A model generated the notes under the pieces. It did no database searches and had not been told where the DNA came from. It worked only from the letters and a program-made list of their open reading frames with translations. Positions 1-10,152 of a DNA stretch of 64,000 nt are shown in pieces. Origin of the DNA: Agarophyton chilense (Eukaryota > Rhodophyta > Florideophyceae > Gracilariales > Gracilariaceae); contig JARGXX010000073.1 in assembly GCA_030374765.1 (NCBI GenBank), positions 62,001 through 126,000 of the forward strand. Reading direction: 5' to 3'. The number at the start of each line of letters is the position of its first letter. Position 1 is the stretch's first letter. A program made the translations under genes and the position numbers.

Positions 1-1
1 A

Positions 2-1225
2 ACCCTGGATAACCTTGCTGCGCTTGATACTCACGTCTCATTATCATTATCTGAAGTTGTGTGGTCACGATACGCTCCTAGAACTCTGCAAGAGGGACTT
101 TTTCAAGACAATCTGCGTCCCAGATTTACAATACCTCCTCATGTGATATCACGAGCATCTATACTGGGTCGTCATCGGGCTACAAAGAACATAAAGAGAA
201 CAGAATCTATACTTTATAGGGACTACAATATACCGGAAATGCTTTGGAGAGGGATGGGGGAGCTTGAAAGAAAACTTCTCCTTCTTAAGCTTGAAAGCAA
301 GATGAGACGCGGAGTTAAGAATCCAAGGATAATACTTGTACATGCCCAGTACGGTCTCGGAAATCGCTTGAGAGCCCTGGGCTCGGCTATGGCCTTTGCA
401 AGACGGACGGGTAGGGTTTTGGTTTTAATATGGGTCCCCGACCAGCATCTGAACTGCAGGTTTACAGATTTGTTTGTAGCCAGTGATGAATTCGTCGTAA
501 GCAATTCGTTCGCGCCCGGGGAGGAATGGCCTTTTGTTACAAACAAGAAGAAGGACCAGAAAATGAAAAACGTCAAATGGTATAACTTCATGAGAGTGAA
601 CGGTGTGAAAGTAACTTCATCCGAACAACCTGTTCTGGATGATCCTGAACGTCACATATACGTTAGTACTTGTTACGTCATCCAGTCTCCAGTCACGCCT
701 TTCATCATAAGAACAACGAGCTCGTACTGGCAAGTCTTGCGTACTTTATCGCCTCACGTGGATGTTGTGCGACTCGTGGAAAGATTCTCGAGTTATCCTC
801 TGTCGGGTATGATTGGCATCCATATTAGGGGGAAAAGCATAAAGACAGATATCAGCGGGGTGAATGCAACTGATTATTCTGAGGAGTCTTCACGAACTAC
901 TGACTATTGGAGAAATCTAACCAAGGTAGATACGTTTGTGGAGGAAATGCGAAAACAGACAGCGGATCAACTATTCTATGTGGCTGCTGATCAGAAGGAA
1001 ATATTTACAAAGCTCGAACATGAATTTCCTTCGCGTATATTCTACACTCCAAGACACTGCGATAGTCGAGACAGAGACTGTCTACCTTTTGCCTTAGCAG
1101 ACATCTTACTACTCGCGAAGTGTGCATCCTTACGGGGAAGTTATTGGAGTTCTTTCTCAGAACTGTCAACTCGTATCGGCGGCGCGCGGTTCTTGCTTGC
1201 AGGTATAGACTTTGGCCGGCCGTAA
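2..1225 (+). CDS. Fucosyltransferase-superfamily glycosyltransferase, 5' partial
   Basis: The reading frame is open to the left edge, so the N-terminus lies outside the window; the first in-window ATG is not a credible start. Visible motifs are G-L-G-N-R-L-R-A-L near base 353, a following W-x(6)-C-x(3)-F-x-x-L-F segment, the H-I-R-G motif at 821 and, near the C-terminus, A-D-I-L-L-L-A-K-C followed by G-S-Y-W-S-S-F-S-E. This order (donor-binding GLGN motif, HxR, then the S-S-F-S motif) is that of the GT-B fold NodZ / alpha-1,6-FucT / O-FucT group, which transfers fucose from GDP-fucose. The acceptor cannot be told. No introns are seen within 1.2 kb. Such enzymes usually act in the Golgi or ER; any signal anchor would lie upstream of the window. 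Confidence 0.72.
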   Translation, partial: TLDNLAALDTHVSLSLSEVVWSRYAPRTLQEGLFQDNLRPRFTIPPHVISRASILGRHRATKNIKRTESILYRDYNIPEMLWRGMGELERKLLLLKLESKMRRGVKNPRIILVHAQYGLGNRLRALGSAMAFARRTGRVLVLIWVPDQHLNCRFTDLFVASDEFVVSNSFAPGEEWPFVTNKKKDQKMKNVKWYNFMRVNGVKVTSSEQPVLDDPERHIYVSTCYVIQSPVTPFIIRTTSSYWQVLRTLSPHVDVVRLVERFSSYPLSGMIGIHIRGKSIKTDISGVNATDYSEESSRTTDYWRNLTKVDTFVEEMRKQTADQLFYVAADQKEIFTKLEHEFPSRIFYTPRHCDSRDRDCLPFALADILLLAKCASLRGSYWSSFSELSTRIGGARFLLAGIDFGRP

Positions 1226-1849
1226 TAGGTCTCATCATACCGTGATCACCTTGAAACCCACCCGCAGCTCCCCTTTCGTTGCTTTCGTTGGACGATGGAA
1301 TGCCCTGGAAATCTTTGACTGGTGAACAAATCTGAACCGGCGAAATGTTTCTTTAGCGTATTCACCTGTGCAAGACAGACTCCTTGGAAAGTAAGCATAT
1401 ACTTGCAGCAAAGAGCTCTTGATAGAAGCATCGGACTGCTTAATACTACTTGTCCTGAGACTTGAAAAAATGACGGATTGTGGAGTTCTCTATGAAGTCC
1501 ACGTCGTATGAATAACGTGTACGATGCGGTACCTATGATTTCCCCTTCAAGGATTAAGTATAACATAGGTATTTCCCAGCTTTTAGTATCGCCACCTTCA
1601 CAGTTACAATCCTCTCTTCTCCGGAAAGTCTCTCGCGGCCACAAGAGTGCTCGATCTGTCTCACCATGGAGTTGCGTATGGAAATTAGAGCTTCAAGCGG
1701 TGTTCTTTAACCCTCGTTTCAAGAATGATGCATACAGTGCAACGATTCGGCGTAGTTTTTGGCAGTCTGTTCCAAAATCTTTTTCCGTTAAAGATCTCTA
1801 TACCCGTGATTAAAGAATTAAGCGAGGCGTCTTTGACATGTACGTGATC
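1226..1849. other. Intergenic region, no gene seen
   Basis: This stretch lies between the convergent ends of the glycosyltransferase gene and the uL29m gene. Short open frames occur on both strands (longest about 130 codons, minus strand) but none has recognisable motifs or protein-like composition. It presumably holds the two 3' UTRs. Confidence 0.6.
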
Positions 1850-2356
1850 CTAGCTTGGCGGGACAGTCCTAGACTTTATGCACTGGCCTTCAGTTCGTGA
1901 CTGTAGCATCGCTTCCCCGAGTCCCACATCTTCCTGCTCAGCCCTTAGTGCCTCTCTAGCACGCTTAGCTTTGTATGCTCTGGTTCGCTCTCCAATGACG
2001 CCCTTCAAACGTGCCATTGAACGTTTCACCTTGTAAAGATTGGAAGGCCCGTTAACCCAATAACGACTGTTTGTTTTGCACCAAGCCTTTTCAGTGAGCA
2101 ATACATTGCGTTCCTTCAGTAGAATGAACCATAGCTTGTGTAGATCTTCATAGGATTTCAAACGCAATTCGGACGTACGCCATGCCCGTCCGGTGCGAGT
2201 GGCTCCAGCGCTTGTGCCGGAATCAATGAACTGCAATACACCATCTTGTGAATCGATCTTAGTAGAATGTGGTTGGACTGTCTTGCTATTACTGCAGAGT
2301 GTCCTGCCGGATGTGCGGAGAGAGCGAGACAACAGCTGGGCGAACTTCGAATTCAT
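1850..2356 (-). CDS. MRPL47: Mitochondrial large-subunit ribosomal protein uL29m (MRPL47 family)
   Basis: The 168-residue protein starts at the ATG at 2356; a GTG eight codons upstream in the same frame is not used as a start here. The N-terminal 30 residues are rich in Ser, Arg and Leu without acids, as in a mitochondrial presequence. From about residue 58 the sequence has the MRP-L47 signature: G-R-A-W-R-T-S-E-L-R-L-K-S, then D-L-H-K-L-W-F-I-L-L-K-E-R-N. A long basic helical tail follows (R-S-M-A-R-L-K-x-V-I-x-E-R). Members bind 23S/LSU rRNA near the exit tunnel of the mitoribosome. The gene is intronless and transcribed away from the PILS-type gene side. The C-terminus is shorter than in animal members, which I read as normal for protists. 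Confidence 0.88.
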   Translation of the reverse strand: MNSKFAQLLSRSLRTSGRTLCSNSKTVQPHSTKIDSQDGVLQFIDSGTSAGATRTGRAWRTSELRLKSYEDLHKLWFILLKERNVLLTEKAWCKTNSRYWVNGPSNLYKVKRSMARLKGVIGERTRAYKAKRAREALRAEQEDVGLGEAMLQSRTEGQCIKSRTVPPS

Positions 2357-3468
2357 GATGGCGGGACGTTTTACAGACACTGCGTGTTGCCGTCGAAATG
2401 TAGCCGTGGTTGTAAATAACGAGGGGCAGTGTGATCTTTGTTGACGTGAGCCGAAGTGAAATGTGACTGGGTGAGAGTACGAAAGTATCGACGGTACGCG
2501 ATACAGTTTAGGAAAACTGTACCAGATAGGGGGGTCGACACAAGGGCCACGGGTGAAAATACACGGCGTAATCGACGTTCACGTAGCTAGGGGTTGATTC
2601 TCACTGGCGAGAATGCACGGCATAATCGCGGTATAAGACAGTAGCCAATAAAAAGTACGGGTTTCAGGCGCATATGCACTAGAGTACCCTCCAATCTCCT
2701 TCTCGTATTCGAAACCACTTTTTATACGTTGCCGGGGACGCAGCAAACCCGCTGGCTACGAAAGGTAACTTACTAGCTAGAGCTAGTAGCTCCCACTTAC
2801 GCCCAAATAAAGAATGTTGAAAGCGCCAGGCAACAGTCTGAAACTAGCGTAGAGCGCCGCCATAATGCATCTACAAAGTCTTCTTGACAAGGTCGGCAAT
2901 CCCGATTTGAAACAACGCGAAAATCACCACGTGTGATATCATGATAACCCTCTTCGCACCAAAGTTTTGGAGCCTTTACGGAGTGACATCATTGCCGACG
3001 ATGCCCATAGCTTTCCCTCCCCAAGCGGAAGGGGAGAGGCAATGTTTGACTTGTCTTAATCTCGACGCCACCCGGGACAAAATGTGCCTGTGCACGCAGT
3101 GTGAGTGTGCGCAATGCGCCTGTTACTCTGCCTGCGTCTGGCATTGATTATCTTGCGGCGGAGGTGCTCTGTCAAAAGGGGCAGAGTCAACTGGAACATT
3201 CGCGACGATCTACTACATACATGCACAATGCTGGTTCGATCAGTCTTCAAGCTCGAGGTGCAAAAGTGAAACCTAATTTACTTTCAGTCCTAGTTGTATG
3301 TGGGGCATCAGTTCTTGGTATGCAGCAAGGCAGTTAAAGGAGCTTTTCTATCCAAGGGACATTTGATAGGCAATATGCTTGGGAAACAAATGCACTACGT
3401 AAGAAAAACGAAGCCAAAGGCTTTTGCAATTTTTCTGGACATCCTGAGCTCTGCGCCGGTGGGACCGG
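2357..3468. other. Intergenic region upstream of uL29m and downstream of the PILS-type gene
   Basis: No coding frame with protein-like character is seen. It should contain the uL29m promoter (near 2357-2700) and the carrier gene's 3' UTR. An imperfect direct repeat of about 30 bp, with the shared core ACACGGCRTAATCG-like, sits at 2551-2583 and 2606-2636. No TATA box or tRNA gene could be assigned. Confidence 0.5.
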
Positions 3469-4951
3469 TCACATGTCGCCCGAGTATTGCAAATGAAGAG
3501 CGGCGGCGGTATTCAATGTCAAGAGAACAGGGGTGCATAAGAATTGGAAGAGCACAGTCCGAACCACATCACGAGAAAGTTGTGGGCCAGCGCGTCTTAA
3601 TCTCTTTCTCACTAATGACATCATCATCACAGTTGTGTTCGCAGTAGGGTTGTTAAATTCTACCAATCCAAATATGCCGAGCAAAGGGTTGTGCACTTGA
3701 GAAGACACATTCAGTGTGCTGTATGCAAATCGAGCCAGCCATGGCAAAACAACGAGCCGCCACAGAAGGATCACTACAAAGACGCGGTTGCCAAACATTT
3801 CATTTTCTTGGTAAACGTGGTTTTGCCGTTTGTCCTCCTTAACAAAGATCAAATTAGATTGTGAGTAACGACAGATACGGGAAAAATGCGGAAAAGGTGC
3901 GACGACGTACCTCTTTGCAAGAATGATAGAATTCAGCACCCACCACTAGAGCATTCACAGGAACAACAACGTTGCCAAGAATCTTGATCGAGAGGAACAC
4001 TGGTCTCAAAATGCCATTATGGTTTAGCAACGCATTGCTAATCGGGTAAGTCTTTCGAGGTCGCAACAAAGAATCAGTTAGTATGTTAATATCTACTACG
4101 CAAGCGGTATAGAACTGATACATACAATTGCGATCACTACGGCGGCGATCATGGAAAGGAAGATTGGGGAATTAAACGCGCGATACACAGCTTCTGCAAA
4201 TCCATCTTGCTCATCGAAGTCCTCTTCAGGTGCAGCACCATCTCCATTAGCCACCACTCCAGTTGTGCCTTCTTCTTGCAGCAACGGGTCTTCTTCCGCA
4301 GCGAGTGTCCCAACGACGTTGTCAGGAGAGGCTCTCAAGTACTGATATAATGTCATCCACTATGCAAATACAGGGTGCAAAAAAACGATGGTCAGTCTGT
4401 GTGTGTGACTACAATGGTGGTGCGTGCGAACTTACCGATATTATGTTTACGATGGTAAGAAAAAGGGATGCATACCCCATGCTCTTTTCGTAACACTGCG
4501 GTGTTTCCATCAATGGTGGAAATGTATCACAGAGAGATTGCATGACAAGCAAAGGCAAGACATTTGCATTTCCGAGAGTAAGGCATAGAAATATTGCCCT
4601 TCGCACCGATTCTTGCTTATCTGCAGCTATGACTCTTGTTATCGGAAACGCAAACGCTGCACCAACGCCCAGCACAAGAAATGCAAGCAAAATAGGTACC
4701 CAAATTTGTTGCAGAGCTGATATCGACTCGTCGCTGGTAAGTAAGGTTTCTATGGCAGAATGTGTAGTGTGCAAAATGGAAACGAAAACCAGACAAGGTA
4801 TGAACATATCCTTTGTTGCCTTGGATAACCTTCTTGTCAATCGGCGATCGAGAATTCCCGCAGAGACTAGATAGGCTCCGGCAGAACATAGCGTTAACAG
4901 CTCAATACTACCGCTGATACTGGACCCGAGGATATGAGAAGAAGCAGACAT
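3469..4951 (-). CDS. PIN-like (PILS-type) auxin efflux carrier family protein, four exons
   Basis: Exons on the minus strand are 4951-4436, 4359-4126, 4051-3911 and 3837-3469. The introns are 76, 74 and 73 bp, with donors GTAAG, GTATGT and GTACGT and AG acceptors, all phase 0. The joined product is 419 residues. The first half has four or five membrane segments with the family motif G-N-A-N-V-L-P-L-L and a C-Y-E-K-S-M-G-Y-A-S-L-F segment, matching the GN-x-LPL and G-x-x-Y-x-S pattern of PILS proteins. A hydrophilic central loop rich in Asp/Glu follows, then membrane segments with S-I-K-I-L-G-N-V-V-V-P and R-L-V-V-L-P-W, and N-P-L-L-G-I-F-G-L. PILS proteins sit in the ER membrane and are linked to intracellular auxin in plants; transport substrate here is unknown. 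Start chosen as the first ATG; an upstream in-frame GTG is ignored. Confidence 0.85.
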
Positions 4952-5997
4952 AGAGAAAAGGGAGAATGCGAACACAGGGGCGTGTGGACGACCGCGAAGA
5001 ACAGAATGGTTGTGTGAAGGTTCTGAAATAAAGCGTGGTAGGGTTTGGTTTCAGTTGACATATTTTGTTTAGCCACAGGCTACAAGCTTAGATTAACGTG
5101 AAATCGAGGATGGAGAACTGCCTTGTCCCAAAGGAACATATGGCTATGGATAATGAGGCCCACGCACGAAATTGGTGATGTTGGCAGTGCACGGGAGCGC
5201 GGTAAAACGGTTCAGAAACATGTGAACACGCAAGAATTTTGGAAAGTGAAGTTCGAAGAGTTGTTGGTGTTGTGTACAGAATTTAAAGTCACCGAAACAG
5301 TTTGCCAGATGTAGAAAAATGCGGAGATGACTGGGGACGGGCTATCATCGAAAAAACATTCTTGGAGGGCGGTTTACCGACACTGAACGGGCCTTATCGA
5401 TAGGAATGAAGGGAATCTTCCGCCTGCCCTTTGTGCAATGGACGTTCGGGGAGAATAATTGCTGATTCATACGAAAACCGACGTGCACGATTGCGAGCAA
5501 CTTGCATGAGTACATCGATTTGGGATGGCATGAGATGTACGAAATGTACACGTACTGTACCTTGGCTTTCCGCGCAGGATGAGTAACCTCAACAGGAGTT
5601 ATCGCCTACAGTATCACTGTCGTTCTTTCTCTACCCCGAGTAGGTTAACTTACACATAAGGTGAAACTCTTCTCTCCACGCTGGCGACTGGCGACGATTT
5701 TTTGCATGCGGTGTCGCCCTCTCAACGGCGACTTCTGGCGTAGAGGGGTTTTTGGATAATATAATTGGACCACGTGCCAGGACCGAGGCTCCAACAGAGC
5801 ACTGCGCACCAAGTGCAAGTAACCTATGGGATTGTGTGCAATTCGCAGTTATTGGTCTAATGAGTTTGGGCTGGTGTACGAAGGTATCCTTCGCCCCACA
5901 CACAACAAGCCACTACTTACATGCTTGCGCAATAAACGTTGCTGACGTGGTCGACCTGGTCCCGTTTGTAGGGCAAAGTGGGATGCTGTGTACGAGG
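4952..5997. other. Intergenic region upstream of the PILS-type gene
   Basis: The carrier gene promoter should lie in the first few hundred bases. Several short frames (60-90 codons) occur on both strands but have no recognisable motif. Nothing else is supported. Confidence 0.5.
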
Positions 5998-6171
5998 AGT
6001 AGATATTGATGAACTGATGTAGACAGAGTAGATGTTGATGAGCTGATGTAGACAGAGTAGGTGTGAATGAACTGATGTAGACGAAGTACGTGTTGATGAA
6101 CTGATGTTGACGGAGTACCTCTTGATGAACTCATGTAAATGGAGTAGGTGTTGTTGGACTTTGGTAGAAAT
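5998..6171. repeat. 29-bp tandem repeat, about six units
   Basis: Units start at 5998, 6027, 6056, 6085, 6114 and 6143, with a shared core AGTAGRTGTTGATGAACTGA and progressive drift toward the right end. The period is 29, so it is not codon-phased; the minus-strand frame across it (Ser/Val/His/Gln repeats) is probably incidental. It is a minisatellite. Confidence 0.85.
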
Positions 6172-6346
6172 ATGAGAAAGGCAACACGAACGGGACGGAC
6201 AGTGATGCTGATGAAAGAGGCGGTAATGAAAACGCTGGAGTTTTTCTGAGTTTTAATCATGTAGAAAACAAAAATTGAAAAAGTCTCTGCTCGAGCTCTT
6301 TTGTGTTGCTAAGCTTGACCTCTTCGATAGAACAAACTAGAACTTT

Positions 6347-7121
6347 TTGACGCATGCTTGTAACTTTTGTTACGATTCGAAGTATATTTACGAGATAAAA
6401 GCAGTGTTAAATAGTCTAGAGTCAATGGAAAGAGCTGTTTCTCAGTCTAAAAAAGTCGCCATACTTTTGGCCAGCTTTGGCAACATTAGTGAGTCTTTTT
6501 ATGAATCAGTCATCCATGTACTTCAAAAAATGAAAGATGAGGACTTGATCTAGAAAAAGGCTGAGGCTCGTCTTTTAGAAAAGTATAGGACCTGTAAATT
6601 TAATGAAGCAATAATTTCTGTTGAAAATGGTGAACATGAGATGGCCATGAAGTCAATGAGCACGCACAGTGCAGTGCAACAATCGCGAAAGGTTTGCCTT
6701 CTAAAAACGTGGTTGCAAAAAGAGAAAGGGAAGTCGTCATGTTTTAGAGAGTCGTCGATATTACTCTATGGTCATTAGAAACGTAGAAAGAATGAGATGA
6801 AAGACCTTTATCGATGACTGCGGGGCGACGAGTCACACGGTAAACAATACGGCACGAGCTCACGAGTTCCGAGTTATCACATCTTGGATCATTGCCCTTG
6901 CCGATGGAAAGAAGGTCAAAGCACTCAGCGTCGGTAACTTTAAGCTCAGTGTGCCAACTCTCGGTCCTTTTCAGCCACGTTTAACCCTTCAAAACATTCT
7001 GTACGTCCCTGGTCTAAAGTTCTGTATGATATCCTGCCTATATCTCCTTGCGGATGGATATAAAGTGTCATTTAGCGCAAATGGATGTACCTTTGACGAT
7101 CACTACAGTGTTAAAATCTAG
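6347..7121 (+). pseudogene. Ty1/Copia retrotransposon relic (gag and protease fragment)
   Basis: The left part (6347-6780) reads as a decayed UBN2-type Gag with the S-K-K-V-A-I-L-L-A-S-F segment, broken by TAG at 6551. The right part, in a frame from 6807 to the TAG at 7119-7121, shows the Copia protease motif D-C-G-A-T-S-H (usual form D-S-G-A-T-x-H), then L-A-D-G-K-K-V and the hallmark L-Q-N-I-L-Y-V-P-G-L-K-F. The integrase, RT and RNase H are absent; the Gypsy LTR starts 87 bp further on. I see no LTRs for this relic. It belongs to a different Copia lineage from the two elements further right. Confidence 0.75.
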
Positions 7122-7208
7122 TGTCTTATAAAGAAAAACAGCATTTGTACGAGATTATTGACATTCTGTACCCCGTTCAATGTGAATTAGTTAACAGAGC
7201 CTCTTTGG

Positions 7209-7719
7209 TGTCGTATAGTGGCAGAAGTTCAGACCTTTGAGGTTGTCAGTATACTGCACTGCTTTTGTAGGTGATGAGTGCTAGGAATCTTCGGCCATGC
7301 AGCTCCGGGCGAGCTACCATCTAGGTGTTGTCGGCCACATGTAGTGTTGATATGTACCTTCTGGTTAAGTAATTGTTAGTAATAGAAATTGTAATTATAT
7401 GTATTTTAGTACAGTTATTGAGTGGCCACCTGGCACTGTTGCTAGTGTTGGCCAGGTCTCTGACACTAGATCAGAGATCGTGCCTTTCTGGCACCTCCCG
7501 GGTGATCTGGAGAGTGCAGTCCACTGCATATAGGGAACTGCACCTCCCCCATCCTAATCTGATAAAGACAGGCACCACTTGGGTCACGACTATATCTTTT
7601 GGTTTATCGTTTCTCAACTACCATACAGGCTTTCCCGCGCGTCGACGCCTACCATCGTTCACCTACACGGTATAGGCTAGTTGCCCCGCCGTTTGCCCTT
7701 GCGGGTTTTCACGGTGCCC
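7209..7719 (+). repeat. 5' LTR of the Gypsy element
   Basis: Begins TGTCGTATAGTGGCAGAAG and ends GGTGCCC. It aligns without length change to 14480-14990. An A+T-rich block with TATATGTATTTT-like sequence lies near 7395 and could hold promoter elements. The primer-binding site right after the LTR could not be assigned to a tRNA with confidence. Confidence 0.88.
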
Positions 7720-7964
7720 TGTTACCATCGAGGTTTACTACGTCTAACTTCTAAGGTTGAGCGTCACCACTCTCCCGAGACAAGACTGTAGCCTACCCCA
7801 GATGTGATTGTACGACATTTTGGTCTCCCGAATTAGAACGTATTTTTAGGTTTCGTCGTACTTTTACGTTTAACACGAGATTATGAGAACGATTGGACGC
7901 TCCTACACCTATTTGGTTTCAGGAAATCCCGCAAAGCAATACAGGATACAACTATTGATCACAA

Positions 7965-9972
7965 ATGGAACGACCTAATAGGAATACGCGTGGTGCGAGC
8001 GCCCCGCCAAGCCATAAAGGTCCTAAAGGAGCCCCATCGGCTCAACCGATTCTGGAAAACACCGAGGAGCTGCTCCGGCACCCTCGGGACAAAACCGTAA
8101 AGGTACATGGTCCGCCGCCTATGGCGACGGAATCTCAAAGGGAATTACCAATTGAGGTTGCAGCGGAGGAGCTATGGCCTCAGCTCGAAGAGCGAGCGAA
8201 AGCGCTCGTCACCCTCGCAGTCGAGGATGCATTAACCTTAAAGGAGAAGTCGGATACCCGAATGGTTCCGCCCTCAATGGACGTCGATGCATTTTACCCG
8301 TATTGTGGTTGACCGAGCAGCTCAAGAGCTGTCGGACAGGATACCTGAAATGGTGTAACAGTATCTCTTTACAAATGCTAGAGAGCATGTTTACCGCGCT
8401 GTGCAGGTCCTTTGCGTTTCCGAGGGATTCGCAGAATCCCTACCTACACAGGTGAACATCGCAAAGCGCATACCACAAGGGTTCCAAATGGGTCATTCCA
8501 CCCATTCCAAACATTTATCTACTGATAGTGAGTACCTACAAGGTCAAAGGCAGAGTCAAGAGGTACCGGGGAAGGTAGATCCTCAAGACATTTATCTGCC
8601 ACCAATTACTGGTTTCGTTCAAAAGGATACCCATGGAGGTGGTCCCAAGGACGATTCGTCTGACTCGTTGGAAACCGAAAAGGGAAGAAGCAGAGGACGA
8701 AGAGGAGAAAGAATCGAGAGGATGATTCAGACTCCGACTCTTCAGACTCCAGCTGCGATACGAGTTCATCGTCGGATGATGACCGTAAAAGGTAAGAAGA
8801 AGAAGAAACCGAACAGATCGACGAAGAAGTCGTCGAAAAAAAACCAAAAGGGTAAAAAGCGATACAATGAGTCGCCCGACTCTGAGACGGGCACCGAAAT
8901 GGACCTGGAGGTACACCAACCGTTGAACGATATGTTCACCAAAGCGGTTGATTACAGGACTTATCGGTTGATCGACAAGTCTTCTGAATACACCTAAGAG
9001 GTTTCTCAGAAGATTACTCAGCACCACAAGAAGCTCAGCTTCCAAATGGGTGACACAACGTTCACAGGTACGGATCCTATTGCGGTGATTGAGTTTCTAC
9101 AGAAGTTCAAGATTGCATGTGACCAAAATGGTTTTTCCGAAGGCGCTGCTATGTAGCTATTTCAGTTCTACCTAAAAGGACAAGCATACTACTTGCTGCA
9201 GGGTATGCTCCGCGGCAATACCTTAGCGATGGATGAGGATGGCTCAGAGATGTTGGAGTCATACCCAGAGGTGGTCAATTCCCTTTTGGAAACATACGCC
9301 ACCGATGAGGTTATCCAAGAGGCTTACTCGGCAGTCCTCTCTTACCATCAAAGGTCTCGGAAAACCGAATTGGAGTTTTCGCTCGCGCTTTGAAATCTGG
9401 CAACCCGTTGTGGTAATGTCTTCACTACCTCGAGGTTAAAGTCGCTATTTACCGACAATGTTGATAAAGCGATCAGTTCCCAGGTACGCAATTACCTGGC
9501 CACTAACCGAAAGGTAGACTACAATGGACTGGATCGATACTCCCAGGGCCTTGGAGATACCCTTCGGCTAGGAAAGAGAACAGCCGTGCCTCCAACCTCG
9601 AAGGATAACTCGAAAAGGTCAGTCTTTGAAAGTGAAGACACAACGACCGCAGAGGGTAGCTCGCACATCGAAGTACCTACAGGAACCGCTATTCACTTGG
9701 TAGCGACCCAGGGGCGGTTCTCGAAACCTTCGACGGTAGGAAATTGGTCGTCAACGCGTACACCAAACTCGATACAATCGCCGCCAAGTTCGATGAACTC
9801 GCATAGGATGCAGGGAGCGAGCTCCCATAACTCGCCACCCACATCCTACGCCACTGCTCCTACCAACCAGGTTTCGAAGCCCCCCTCAATGGTAACCCGA
9901 GACCCCCAAAACTGGAGGCCTCGTTTGCTGGTTCTGTCTCTCGAAAGACCATTTGGCAAACAATTGCGCTAA
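7965..9972 (+). pseudogene. Gypsy gag, frameshifted and with stops
   Basis: The start codon at 7965 opens a 115-codon frame; the reading then moves to the +1 frame from about 8400 and runs to 9972 with stops at 8995 (TAA), 9154 (TAG) and 9391 (TGA). The middle section (8640-8880) is Ser/Asp/Lys-rich and low complexity. The region near 9060-9330 (F-L-Q-K-F-K-I-A-C, then Y-L-K-G-Q-A-Y-Y-L-L) looks like a capsid helical core. No CCHC zinc knuckle is seen. The product would be virus-like-particle Gag of a retrotransposon; it cannot be made as it stands. Confidence 0.7.
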
Positions 9973-10152
9973 CTTACCTCCAGGGATGAGAGACCAGTTG
10001 ATTCAGGGTCGCATGCAGAATCACCAACGCCTCTATGGGTCTTCAACGCAAGCACCAAATAGGTTCCAACCCCGTACACCGGTACAGGTCGATACCATCG
10101 AGGAAATACCAAACTTGGACTCAACCCCTCCCGTACAGGAGGAAAACACCGA

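Noticed and set aside
1246-1813. Opposing 132- and 101-codon frames after the glycosyltransferase gene
   Set aside because: No protein-like composition or known motif; the two overlap antisense, as random frames do.
3225-3250. GGTTCGAT box considered as the B box of a tRNA gene
   Set aside because: No matching A box or acceptor stem could be paired around it; no tRNA gene was found anywhere in the window with confidence.
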